Made by a program: the position numbers and the translations under genes. Shown piece after piece: positions 48,851-58,745 of a stretch of DNA of 64,000 nt (the stretch's first letter is position 1; every line of letters starts with the position of its first letter). The stretch covers positions 369,571 through 433,570 of the forward strand of contig OZ025697.1 of the NCBI GenBank assembly GCA_964019335.1, written 5' to 3'. The notes beneath the pieces are model-generated. The model was given only the letters and a program-made list of their open reading frames with translations, was not told the origin of the DNA and made no database searches. The stretch comes from Diplonema japonicum (Eukaryota > Euglenozoa > Diplonemea > Diplonemida > Diplonemidae).

Positions 48851-51478
48851 TTATGGTACGTCAGACGACCGTCCAGGCGACATGGCACCTGAGTTCCTTA
48901 AAGGGTCAGGATAGTCATAACCCCCAGAAAGAGAGAGGCTCAGCTCATTGCCGATGTCTTTGACAGCCCAGCCGTCAGGGGTCGTGAGGAGGGTGTCTAT
49001 CTTCTGGGTGGTGAAGGGTCGAGGGAGGGACAGGTCGCCTTGAAGGATTGCCACAACCTTCAGAAGGGAGGGATCCTTCTCAGAGAGTGTCTTGAGAGCT
49101 GCTATATTCCTCGAGGCGAAAGCATCTTTGTACAGAGGGGACCAGGAGTCGGGGACGGGGCCATCGAAGATGTTCCACACACCTTGCACAAGGGCGAAGG
49201 TTTGCAGGTTCAGCTGATAAACTGTCATCCCATCCCATGTGTCGATTGGACGCGTGTGTACTTGCAGAGAGGTGTCCATCACACTGGCACTTTCTTCAGT
49301 ATTCCCACCAGCGGCAATGAGGCAGGTGGTTCCGAATCCCACAGCTGCATCGGCCAGTGCCCTGCTCACCTCCACACACCCACCGATTGTTGTCATGAAG
49401 CGCTGCTTCGTATTTCCCATCATCCCATGCAGGACACGGCCCCCACACAGTCCCACCGTCACCTGCCCTGCCCACCCTGACCCCTCAAGTGCCCCGTGAA
49501 CATGGAGTGCGAACTTCCCCGCCTGTGCCGCATGCATCACACACTGCTTGCTGGTGTTCCACCCGACAAGAACTGTGCCGCTGCACAGTGCCGTCACCAC
49601 CCCGTCCGTCCTGTTCACCCCGTCCAGCACCACTCCCAGCACCTCCCCCACTGCGTCCACAACGCTTCCGAACTTCGGTATCTCGCTGAACTCGATTCGT
49701 GTTGTCCCCATGGTCCCCACAGCTTGCGTCAGCTTGTTCTTGGTGATACCTTTCCCGTGCTGCGGTGTTGCCCCTTGCTGCCTTCTTAGTGTTGTCATTG
49801 AGCTGATCGATTCGTTGCTGGACTTGAGATTCAGTTGTTTCCGCTTCTCCACCGCCTTCTCCAGGTCCCCAACACGTTGTTTGAACTTCGTGGGAACAAG
49901 AAGCACAATGGGGACACTTCCCACCCCCTTCAGGAGCTGGTGTCCGATCTTCAGTGTTGCAGGGTTTCCCATCCCTTTCAGCCCTTCGTCTTTCTCCAAA
50001 GCTTGGAGCACCTCCTCAGTGACAGCAACAGCTCCCCCGACAGAGACTGCCTCCACCCTTGCTGTCTTGTTCACTGTGGGTCCCATGTAGTCGGTCCTCC
50101 CTGTTGTCGGGTTCACCTCCAGACGAGCCGGTCCGGTGTGTACTCCAATCCTCACCCGCAGCCCCTTCCAAGCCCCCCCACAGGCCTTGCAGAGAGGGTG
50201 TTCCAAGAGGGACGAGGGCCACGGTTGTGCCACAAGCTCTTCTTGCGCCATCAAGCTGAAGCGGACTGCATCCTCCACAGCATCAAAGGCCACCATGAAG
50301 GCATCCCCGATCGTCTTCACCTCGTACCCGTTCGTCCTGTAGATGCACTCCCGCATCGCCTGGTTGTGCAAGTCCATCGCAGTCCGCATCGCAGTCGTGT
50401 GCTTCTCCCAGATGTCTGTCGATGACTGGATGTCGGTGAAGGCGAGTGCAATCGACCCTTCCCCACCCATTCCAGGGGGAGTCTGCCGCACAGGGTAATG
50501 CTTGAAGATGGCATCACTTTTTCCCTCATCATGCAGGTCACCAGCGCTGTCAGAGATTTGTGAGAAGAGGGCATCAGGGAGGTAAGGTTTGTAGAGCTTC
50601 AGGTTTGCGATGAGGGAGAGGAAGGCCTCTTGCAGCTCACTGGAGCCCCCTTTTTGCCCCCTCAAAAGGTGGTGTTCAGCTGCATCGAGATCGAACTTCA
50701 CGAGGGACGCAGCAACACGGTTCGCCATGTTCACGTCCTCCTCAGACTTCTGCTGCTCGGAACGCATTCCGTGCGCGAAGTTGCGTGTCATCACGAAGTC
50801 GGAAAAGAAGCTGATGAGGCGTATGATGAGGACGCGTATGAACCAGTAGCTGCCCTGAGCCTCGCGAGGGCTGCTGTCAGGATTGTAAGAAGAAGGGACG
50901 ATGTCGTAGAGGCCGAAGCGGAAGCCTTCTTCGGTAGTCTTAACAGTGATGTAGAGAAGGCTTGCCGCGCAGGTGAAGGCTGCGGTGGTGTCGCGGCAGC
51001 AAGTGAGCAGCAGAACGTCCATGACCAGGACGACACCTGTCCAGGCATCGAGCTTGCCGTAGACTAGGATGTCATCGAAGAGGAAGAGCGTCATGCCGAT
51101 GGAGATGATGAAGAACTCTGCGACGCCCACTGGGCAGGTCTTCGTGAAGACAACAAAAGAAATGAAACAAAGCGACAACACGACACGCACCCCCGACATG
51201 AACAGGGCGTTGTACCAGTTGATGGTGACAAGGCTGAGGGCAGTCGCTAGCGAAGAAAGAAAAAGGATACCCAAAGTTAAAGGGAACAGGATGCCCTTCC
51301 TGGCCCGCATGGAGGGGTCGTCTTCAGGACTCTCCACCCACGACATCAGCCATCTGTAGAAGCCCCGTCTGGAACTGATCGTCTCTTCCTCCTCGTCGTC
51401 CTCCTGCGTGTCAGCGCTCCCCATCACGTTGCAGCTCTCCACATCATATCGGTAGGCGTGGTCTGGACTGCTGGCCAT
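48851..51478 (-). CDS. class III nucleotide cyclase, membrane type, copy 2
   Basis: Predicted 875 residues with the same layout as copy 1, catalytic Asp residues intact (FTDIQSS, TIGDAFM). Its distinct N-terminus has an acidic insert (QEDDEEEETIS) before the first helix. Residues encoded by 48985-50799 match copy 3 exactly, while the membrane segment is closer to copy 1 (for example CFISFVV and DDIL). The loop after the second cyclase-like domain is short (GGNTEESASV). The ATG follows CCAGGTGTG, shared with copies 3 and 4, whose AG is a plausible splice acceptor. Confidence 0.85.
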   Translation of the reverse strand: MASSPDHAYRYDVESCNVMGSADTQEDDEEEETISSRRGFYRWLMSWVESPEDDPSMRARKGILFPLTLGILFLSSLATALSLVTINWYNALFMSGVRVVLSLCFISFVVFTKTCPVGVAEFFIISIGMTLFLFDDILVYGKLDAWTGVVLVMDVLLLTCCRDTTAAFTCAASLLYITVKTTEEGFRFGLYDIVPSSYNPDSSPREAQGSYWFIRVLIIRLISFFSDFVMTRNFAHGMRSEQQKSEEDVNMANRVAASLVKFDLDAAEHHLLRGQKGGSSELQEAFLSLIANLKLYKPYLPDALFSQISDSAGDLHDEGKSDAIFKHYPVRQTPPGMGGEGSIALAFTDIQSSTDIWEKHTTAMRTAMDLHNQAMRECIYRTNGYEVKTIGDAFMVAFDAVEDAVRFSLMAQEELVAQPWPSSLLEHPLCKACGGAWKGLRVRIGVHTGPARLEVNPTTGRTDYMGPTVNKTARVEAVSVGGAVAVTEEVLQALEKDEGLKGMGNPATLKIGHQLLKGVGSVPIVLLVPTKFKQRVGDLEKAVEKRKQLNLKSSNESISSMTTLRRQQGATPQHGKGITKNKLTQAVGTMGTTRIEFSEIPKFGSVVDAVGEVLGVVLDGVNRTDGVVTALCSGTVLVGWNTSKQCVMHAAQAGKFALHVHGALEGSGWAGQVTVGLCGGRVLHGMMGNTKQRFMTTIGGCVEVSRALADAAVGFGTTCLIAAGGNTEESASVMDTSLQVHTRPIDTWDGMTVYQLNLQTFALVQGVWNIFDGPVPDSWSPLYKDAFASRNIAALKTLSEKDPSLLKVVAILQGDLSLPRPFTTQKIDTLLTTPDGWAVKDIGNELSLSLSGGYDYPDPLRNSGAMSPGRSSDVP
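48985..50799 (-). repeat. 1.8-kb block apparently identical to 53532-55346
   Basis: Every frame I compared translates identically in copies 2 and 3 over this stretch, at a constant offset of 4547 bases. Differences begin sharply on both sides. Confidence 0.8.
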
Positions 51479-53000
51479 CACACCTGGAATAGCTTGAAGC
51501 TTAAAGGTGAAAGCAAGAAAAAAAGAATAATAACTAAAGGAACAGGATTCATTTATTTATTTTTTTGCCATTTCCATTCCTTTCTTTTTTAATCTCGAGA
51601 GACCTTTGTTTCCCTCCTTTTTTTTTTACCGCTTTTTTTTTTTTTTTTTTTTTTGTTCCAATGTATGCACTGATGGGAAAGCTGGGTCTTCAAGGACAAG
51701 CGGCTGCCGATATGTCGACGGTGAGGCTACGTTGAGTCCTCAAGGATTTCACTTTTTTTTTTCCGTTTTTTTTTTTTTTTTTTTTGTGGCTTTCTGATTA
51801 ATTGAGGGTTAAACAGAAGGGGGGGGATTTAAACTTTTCAACTGATGGTTTTGCAGTGAGAATGAGTCATTTCTAAGCACATGACACATATTTTTTTCCT
51901 TTTTTTTTTCTTTTTGATAATTTCTAAAATACTACTATTTTTGGAAACAAAGTTAGCAACGGTCGAGAAAATAGAGGGATATGAAAAAGCTAATTCTACT
52001 GCCAGAAGACGATGTCATTCTCTGGCAACAGGTAAGTGGTTTTTTTTCTTCTTCTTTTTTTCTTTCTTTCTTTCTTTTTTTTTTTTTTTTCTGGGGTTCC
52101 CTCTAAAGAGATTTTGGCTGAGAGCCGGGAAAATAAAGTTTTTCCATATTTCCCTAGGGAAAATATCATGTTTTCTGCAGATTTGTGAAGAAAATCAACA
52201 ATTTTTTGCGGTATGGTTGGTGCCCCACTTGTCATATCATTTCAGTCACCATTCTGCTGTTAATCCTGGCTTTGGGGGGTTGGGAGTGCCATCAGGAACC
52301 AGAAAATAAAAAAAATTACGTATTCATGAAGGACTTTACTCTTTCCTTGGCTGATAATCTGTCCCTCTGAATCACCCCCTCGGGACAGATTATCAGTCGC
52401 GGGAAATAAAGTCCACTTTCATAAATCAATAGTTATTTCTTTTTTTTTTCGAGGGCTTAAAAAGTGCCTGACCTTTTGGCATCCCGCGGGGTAGGGGGGT
52501 GGGGGGGAAACAATGATGTTAATTGGGTACGAAGCAATTTACGCAAAATAGCTTGATATTCAGCTCACAAGGCTGAACCTCGTGTGGAAGGAAACGCTGT
52601 TGACGGCGTAACTCAGGAGGAAAGGAGTGTAATCTTTTTTTTTACGACATCCTGAAAAAGTTCCATCTTAAACGTTTCACCCTATATATATATATGAATA
52701 GCCTGTAACAGCTGCTATACAAATGAAACTCTGTATCACCGATGGTAATGAGATTTGTGAAAAAAGGGAGGGAGGGAGGGGGAATATATCTCCATATAAA
52801 GTACAGGGATAACTGCACGTATGAGTGCAAGTTCAAAAGGGGCAAGAATTTGATAAATTTCGGTGTGCGGGGTGGGTGCCCACCGTTCTGCGGTTGCTGT
52901 TTGTTGCGATAAGATGGACGGCATCTGGGCGAGAACAAAAAAAAAAAAAGTGACATTTAAAACCTTCTGACTAGTCACGTATCTCTAGACCGGGTTCTGA
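51479..53000. other. spacer without gene, holds a foldback
   Basis: T-rich to 51800, then A/T-rich mixed DNA. Apart from the foldback at 52322 and a small palindrome (ATTTCCCTAGGGAAAAT near 52149), nothing is recognised. Confidence 0.5.
52322..52427. repeat. foldback inverted repeat
   Basis: A perfect 15-base stem, CTGATAATCTGTCCC (52351-52365) and its reverse complement (52382-52396), is separated by 16 bases. Pairing continues outward imperfectly through GGACTTTA and TCATGAA for another 25-30 bases on each arm. Confidence 0.8.
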
Positions 53001-53033
53001 TCACTAATAGGAAATGAAGTGGTGGCAATAGCC
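53001..53033. repeat. degenerate copy of mobile-element end motif
   Basis: TCACTAATAGGAAATGAAGT followed by GGTGGCAATAGCC resembles the start of the block at 53064, so two copies lie in tandem 63 bases apart. Confidence 0.5.
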
Positions 53034-53063
53034 TACTCAGGGAATACTCACGTTCTATTCAAA

Positions 53064-53149
53064 TTCACTATGATAGGAACGAAGTGGTTAGCAACGGCCC
53101 GCCGCGGTGGCGTGCCTACCTTATGATGCTCCCCTTTTGGGGTCGTTCC
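53064..53149 (-). repeat. solo end of the unclassified element
   Basis: 86 bases, essentially identical to the terminal block of the element at 56591-56676. The core is bounded by the inverted repeat GGAACGA (53076-53082) and TCGTTCC (53143-53149) and contains the hairpin CCCCTTTTGGGG. No protein-coding part is attached. Confidence 0.8.
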
Positions 53150-53355
53150 ATTCAAACTTCTGACAAGAGCGAGCCCCTTCCGGGGTTCATTTTTTTAGCT
53201 CAGGGAACTAAAAATCTTGCATTCTCTCAACGTGCTTCTTGAGTCTAGGAAACAAGGGAGGAAGTAAATAGATAAAAGAAAAAGAAACCGTGCTACTCCG
53301 CCGAGTTAGTTTGCACAGAAAAAAAAAAAAAAAAAAGAGATGCAGCTTAATATCC

Positions 53356-55992
53356 TCAGCTTGAGGGATCGCATACATTTGAATGAACGTAATTAAACAT
53401 CGATACCGGCGGTAGTCCTGTGGATGATGCCCCAGAAAACCTGCGTGCCACTGCATCGTCAGGAAGCTCAACCCCGCCAGAAAGAGAGAAGCTCGGTTCA
53501 TTGCCAATGTCTTTGACAGCCCAACCTACAGTGAGGAGGGTGTCTATCTTCTGGGTGGTGAAGGGTCGAGGGAGGGACAGGTCGCCTTGAAGGATTGCCA
53601 CAACCTTCAGAAGGGAGGGATCCTTCTCAGAGAGTGTCTTGAGAGCTGCTATATTCCTCGAGGCGAAAGCATCTTTGTACAGAGGGGACCAGGAGTCGGG
53701 GACGGGGCCATCGAAGATGTTCCACACACCTTGCACAAGGGCGAAGGTTTGCAGGTTCAGCTGATAAACTGTCATCCCATCCCATGTGTCGATTGGACGC
53801 GTGTGTACTTGCAGAGAGGTGTCCATCACACTGGCACTTTCTTCAGTATTCCCACCAGCGGCAATGAGGCAGGTGGTTCCGAATCCCACAGCTGCATCGG
53901 CCAGTGCCCTGCTCACCTCCACACACCCACCGATTGTTGTCATGAAGCGCTGCTTCGTATTTCCCATCATCCCATGCAGGACACGGCCCCCACACAGTCC
54001 CACCGTCACCTGCCCTGCCCACCCTGACCCCTCAAGTGCCCCGTGAACATGGAGTGCGAACTTCCCCGCCTGTGCCGCATGCATCACACACTGCTTGCTG
54101 GTGTTCCACCCGACAAGAACTGTGCCGCTGCACAGTGCCGTCACCACCCCGTCCGTCCTGTTCACCCCGTCCAGCACCACTCCCAGCACCTCCCCCACTG
54201 CGTCCACAACGCTTCCGAACTTCGGTATCTCGCTGAACTCGATTCGTGTTGTCCCCATGGTCCCCACAGCTTGCGTCAGCTTGTTCTTGGTGATACCTTT
54301 CCCGTGCTGCGGTGTTGCCCCTTGCTGCCTTCTTAGTGTTGTCATTGAGCTGATCGATTCGTTGCTGGACTTGAGATTCAGTTGTTTCCGCTTCTCCACC
54401 GCCTTCTCCAGGTCCCCAACACGTTGTTTGAACTTCGTGGGAACAAGAAGCACAATGGGGACACTTCCCACCCCCTTCAGGAGCTGGTGTCCGATCTTCA
54501 GTGTTGCAGGGTTTCCCATCCCTTTCAGCCCTTCGTCTTTCTCCAAAGCTTGGAGCACCTCCTCAGTGACAGCAACAGCTCCCCCGACAGAGACTGCCTC
54601 CACCCTTGCTGTCTTGTTCACTGTGGGTCCCATGTAGTCGGTCCTCCCTGTTGTCGGGTTCACCTCCAGACGAGCCGGTCCGGTGTGTACTCCAATCCTC
54701 ACCCGCAGCCCCTTCCAAGCCCCCCCACAGGCCTTGCAGAGAGGGTGTTCCAAGAGGGACGAGGGCCACGGTTGTGCCACAAGCTCTTCTTGCGCCATCA
54801 AGCTGAAGCGGACTGCATCCTCCACAGCATCAAAGGCCACCATGAAGGCATCCCCGATCGTCTTCACCTCGTACCCGTTCGTCCTGTAGATGCACTCCCG
54901 CATCGCCTGGTTGTGCAAGTCCATCGCAGTCCGCATCGCAGTCGTGTGCTTCTCCCAGATGTCTGTCGATGACTGGATGTCGGTGAAGGCGAGTGCAATC
55001 GACCCTTCCCCACCCATTCCAGGGGGAGTCTGCCGCACAGGGTAATGCTTGAAGATGGCATCACTTTTTCCCTCATCATGCAGGTCACCAGCGCTGTCAG
55101 AGATTTGTGAGAAGAGGGCATCAGGGAGGTAAGGTTTGTAGAGCTTCAGGTTTGCGATGAGGGAGAGGAAGGCCTCTTGCAGCTCACTGGAGCCCCCTTT
55201 TTGCCCCCTCAAAAGGTGGTGTTCAGCTGCATCGAGATCGAACTTCACGAGGGACGCAGCAACACGGTTCGCCATGTTCACGTCCTCCTCAGACTTCTGC
55301 TGCTCGGAACGCATTCCGTGCGCGAAGTTGCGTGTCATCACGAAGTCTGCGTAGAAGACGAAGAGGCGTATGATGAGGACGCGTATGAACCAGTAGCTGC
55401 CCTGAGCCTCGAGAGGGCTGCTGTCAGGATTGTAAGAAGAAGGGACGATGTCGTAGAGGCCGAAGCGGAAGCCTTCTTCGGTAGTCTTAACAGTGATGTA
55501 GAGAAGGATGGCCGCGCAGGTGAAGGCTGCGGTGGTGTCGCGGCAGCAAGTGAGCAGCAGAACGTCCATGACCAGGATGCCAGCTGTCCAGGCATCGATC
55601 TTGCCGTAGTTGACTATGTCACTGAGGAAGAGCGTCATGCCGATGGAGATGATGAAGAACTCTGCGACGCCCACTGGGCAGGTCTTCGTGTGGATAATGT
55701 AGATGAGAAAGCACAACGACAGGATAGCACGCATCCCCGACATGAACAGGGCGTTGTACCAGTTGATGGTGACAAGGCTGTGCGATGCAATCATGACGGA
55801 CGCCACGAGGATGGCCACAATCATAGGGAACAGGATGCCCTTCCTAGCCCGCATGGAGGGGTCGTCTTCAGGACTCTCCACCCATGACATCAGCCATCTG
55901 TAGAAGCTTCTTTTTGACGGTGTTTGTCTTGCTTCTTCTGAGTTGCAGCTCTCCACATCATATCGATAGGCGTGGTCCGGACTGCTGGCCAT
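53356..55992 (-). CDS. class III nucleotide cyclase, membrane type, copy 3
   Basis: Predicted 878 residues, same domain order as copies 1, 2 and 4, metal-binding aspartates intact. Its N-terminus and first membrane helices match copy 4 (NSEEARQTPSKRSFYRWLM, SVMIASHSLVTINWYN), while the rest matches copy 2, so the gene is a mosaic. It lacks the TTPD residues before GWAVKDIGNE that copies 2 and 4 keep, and it has a divergent C-terminal tail (MFNYVHSNVCDPSS). Confidence 0.85.
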   Translation of the reverse strand: MASSPDHAYRYDVESCNSEEARQTPSKRSFYRWLMSWVESPEDDPSMRARKGILFPMIVAILVASVMIASHSLVTINWYNALFMSGMRAILSLCFLIYIIHTKTCPVGVAEFFIISIGMTLFLSDIVNYGKIDAWTAGILVMDVLLLTCCRDTTAAFTCAAILLYITVKTTEEGFRFGLYDIVPSSYNPDSSPLEAQGSYWFIRVLIIRLFVFYADFVMTRNFAHGMRSEQQKSEEDVNMANRVAASLVKFDLDAAEHHLLRGQKGGSSELQEAFLSLIANLKLYKPYLPDALFSQISDSAGDLHDEGKSDAIFKHYPVRQTPPGMGGEGSIALAFTDIQSSTDIWEKHTTAMRTAMDLHNQAMRECIYRTNGYEVKTIGDAFMVAFDAVEDAVRFSLMAQEELVAQPWPSSLLEHPLCKACGGAWKGLRVRIGVHTGPARLEVNPTTGRTDYMGPTVNKTARVEAVSVGGAVAVTEEVLQALEKDEGLKGMGNPATLKIGHQLLKGVGSVPIVLLVPTKFKQRVGDLEKAVEKRKQLNLKSSNESISSMTTLRRQQGATPQHGKGITKNKLTQAVGTMGTTRIEFSEIPKFGSVVDAVGEVLGVVLDGVNRTDGVVTALCSGTVLVGWNTSKQCVMHAAQAGKFALHVHGALEGSGWAGQVTVGLCGGRVLHGMMGNTKQRFMTTIGGCVEVSRALADAAVGFGTTCLIAAGGNTEESASVMDTSLQVHTRPIDTWDGMTVYQLNLQTFALVQGVWNIFDGPVPDSWSPLYKDAFASRNIAALKTLSEKDPSLLKVVAILQGDLSLPRPFTTQKIDTLLTVGWAVKDIGNEPSFSLSGGVELPDDAVARRFSGASSTGLPPVSMFNYVHSNVCDPSS
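53532..55346 (-). repeat. 1.8-kb block apparently identical to 48985-50799
   Basis: Second member of the identical pair in cyclase copies 2 and 3. Confidence 0.8.
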
Positions 55993-56590
55993 CACACCTG
56001 GAATAGATCAATTGTAGGAAATAAGATTTCTTAAAAAAGCTTCTAATGACCTTAGAAACAGCGCCAGACTAGGGAATAAAAATACTTGGCGAAGAAAGAA
56101 ATAAGAGGTCTGGAGATAAAAGGGTGGGGATTCGAGAGGTCAGAATAAATTCTTTTTCGTTTCTTTTTTTTTTTTTTGATCAGTACGGTAAGGTGTAAAA
56201 AAGAAGAAAATAAACTTCTAATGTTTTTTTTTTTTTTTTCCCCTCACGTCCGTTTGGTGCTTTCTGGGGAGGATTAGCATCTTAGTTCCAGAAACCTTTT
56301 TTACAGTTTTTTTTTTTTTTTTTTTTTTTTGTTTCTCCTTTTTTTTCCCCACCTTTCATTTACACACTCCCAATTTTTTTTCGTGTGGGTAAGATTTGAC
56401 AAAAAGAAGAAAAGCTTAACTACGTCGCACCCCGGAATTTCTGGGGCAAAAGGGGATTTTTTTTTTTTTTTTGGAGAGGAGCTACAGTAAATACCACAAA
56501 GTAAGAAAAAAAGGAGGGGGGGAAAGGGGGGAGGTACTATGCCCACGGTCGAAAATCGCCTAAGGGGAAAAAGGGGGAGGGTAAAAAAAA
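55993..56590. other. T-rich spacer without gene
   Basis: Low complexity; no gene. Confidence 0.55.
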
Positions 56591-57810
56591 TTCACTATGA
56601 TAGGAACGAAGTGGTTAGCAACGGCCCGCCGCGGTGGCGTGCCTACCTTATGATGCTCCCCTTTTGGGGTCGTTCCCTGCTACCCACCGTAGTGCCTAGC
56701 TGTCGTTTATATCTTCCAATCCTTTCTTTCCGGTAATCTTCTCTCAGTCCTTTCAGCTTGGTCGCCGTCAGCCCCGATGCAAACAGGGCCCTCCTATCAA
56801 AGCCAACGACGTGGTCGCGGCCAATGGATCGTAGTGATCTCACCTTCTTGCATGACTGCGCCGGAAAAGCGCGTCTCCTCTTCTCCCTCATCCATGTCGC
56901 TTGCAGCGTATCCAGGATCCGCTTGATCCTCACCGCCTTCTTGTCGACGTCAATCGTCGTGTTGATGTTAACCCCCAGCGTCTTCTTCGTGTAGCACTCG
57001 AAGTCAATCGCCAGCTCGATCGCCGACACGGACGTTCCCTCCTCCGCCCACCGCAGCGCAGCCAGCCACCTCAGCACCTGATCACCATACTCCCTGAGCT
57101 GCGGGGTCAGCTTGAGCTTGTACAGTTCCACAACCTTTGGCGCCTCGAAACGCCTTCCTTGAGTCGTCACCATCCACGGCGGTTCCTTCTCAACCGCGAA
57201 CCGCTTCACCACCAGAGCATCGTCCCTGCGCCTCACCACCTCTGCCAAATACCTCTGCAGCCTCTCCAAACCGCGGAACACGACCTTCCTCGGGAGAATC
57301 CCGTGCAGCTCCAAACAGACCGGCCACCTTTCGCTCCTGACCAGACCGGTATATACCTCCTTCTTCTGCACCTCCAACGCGACCTCGCACTCCCAAAGCT
57401 GGTGTCGCAGCAACCTAACTGTGCTGCCCTTCGCAGCATCACAACATCGCAATTGAGCGTACCCGCCGCTTTGTCCGTCCTCCCTCTACCCAGGTGGTCG
57501 GCTTCTTCCTCGCTCCCTTCGCCTCCCTCCTCATCAGGTTCAGGAGGGGAGAGTAAAACTTGTTTCGCATACGGGCTGAGGTACGGCACCGCCCCGGCGA
57601 TTATCCTCCTCACCCGCCACGCTTCGAGCGGTCTGCGCGCGCTGCACTTCATCCAGTAAGCGTTCGTTGCAGGGGCCGCGCCCATCCCAAGCCCGGCCAT
57701 CGTGCTTCGCGCCTTCACAATACCCGATGTCCTCATCCTGCGCAGAGCCTCCCTGAGGTCGTGCCCAGGATTCTCTCCTCTGTGCCAGCTTGCCAGCCTC
57801 CCCCATTAAA
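56591..57810 (-). mobile_element. unclassified coding element, best-preserved copy
   Basis: On the minus strand, coding sequence runs from about 57806 to a TAG stop at 56643 that lies inside the structured terminal block (56591-56676). That block recurs alone at 53064 and, shortened, at 10588. The body is G+C-rich and free of homopolymers, unlike the DNA around it. No long terminal repeats, DDE motif or reverse transcriptase motif are visible, so I leave it unclassified. Its left boundary is uncertain. Confidence 0.7.
56643..57452 (-). CDS. mobile-element protein of unknown type (C-terminal frame)
   Basis: 269 codons in one frame. Conserved against the 45414-46619 relic are WPVCLELHGILPRKV, LRWLAALRW, SVSAIELAIDFE, KKVRSLRSIGRDHVVGF and a C-terminal PQKGSIIR. 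The N-terminal portion (WRVRRIIAGAVPYLSPY) lies in another frame from 57736 and joins near 57440. A frame change at the equivalent place in the other copy makes a programmed shift or an intron possible, though independent decay is simpler. Function unknown; the basic C-terminal helices could bind nucleic acid. Confidence 0.55.
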   Translation of the reverse strand: MRCCDAAKGSTVRLLRHQLWECEVALEVQKKEVYTGLVRSERWPVCLELHGILPRKVVFRGLERLQRYLAEVVRRRDDALVVKRFAVEKEPPWMVTTQGRRFEAPKVVELYKLKLTPQLREYGDQVLRWLAALRWAEEGTSVSAIELAIDFECYTKKTLGVNINTTIDVDKKAVRIKRILDTLQATWMREKRRRAFPAQSCKKVRSLRSIGRDHVVGFDRRALFASGLTATKLKGLREDYRKERIGRYKRQLGTTVGSRERPQKGSIIR

Positions 57811-58745
57811 AAAAAAAACCCCCCTCCCCATAGACGGGGAGTTGCGTTTATTTCTTCTTTCGCGCTCAGATTTGAGTTGAAAAAAAAGAAAAGAAAAAGG
57901 AGGGGTGGGAGGGAAGAACACTAGGGTTAATAACTATACCTAACAGGGGATTTTCTTTTTGTTTGGAAAATGAAAGCCAAATCCCCCTGCTTCTGGATAC
58001 GAAGCCTGGGGGGGGGTGCCACATCATTTTTACTTTTATCTTATGTTACTTTTTACTGTGCGCGCCCGTTTGAGAATGGTAATAAAGAAAGGGGGGGAAA
58101 AAAAATTGGCTCTTTATTATCAACATATTCAACCCGAGTGCAACAACAAAAAAGAAAAGAAAAAAAAAGAAGAACAAAAAAAGCAGGGTGAGCAGCGAGG
58201 GCTTCAATTGGCAATTAAGTAGTTTTGATTCAACCCGAGTCACTTGGTCACTCACTGCTGCTCATAGCAGCTCTCAAGACCTGGATCAGCCTCATAAAAT
58301 ATCGCTCGTGTAACTTTTGCCTGAAACATGAGGATTTTCATAATCGTGCCCTTTATGAGGCCCTCGGTCTGCGAGCGAACAAAATGACGAAAAGGGTGAC
58401 ACAAGAAAAAAAAAAAAAAAAAAAGAAATCTGGATAAAAGCCCCCACTGCCGACCCTGCCTAACCATAAGAGTTCAGTTGAAAATCATCAACAAAGTGAT
58501 GCCTCGTACCAGTAAGAAGAGAGAAATAAAAAAGAAAAATAAAAGAAGAAAGGTAACTATCTCGTTGTTGTTGTTGTTTGGTGTGAGTTGTCAGCATTAA
58601 TGAGCATAAGCCCAGCGGCAGCAAGCTAGAGGGAGGAAGAAAATTCGGCAGGTCTCTTGTGCAGAGGGGAGAGGTGGGTGCGCACTATTCATAAAGAAAC
58701 CGATGCCATAATAACTAATTAAACTCAACAAAGCAAAGCACGCAC
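57811..58745. other. spacer without gene
   Basis: A/T-rich with short mixed stretches; no motif recognised. Confidence 0.5.

Noticed and set aside
57233-57736. Independent 167-codon gene antisense to no other feature
   Set aside because: Its first half is the N-terminal part of the mobile-element protein; the second half is an out-of-frame reading of the next coding segment.
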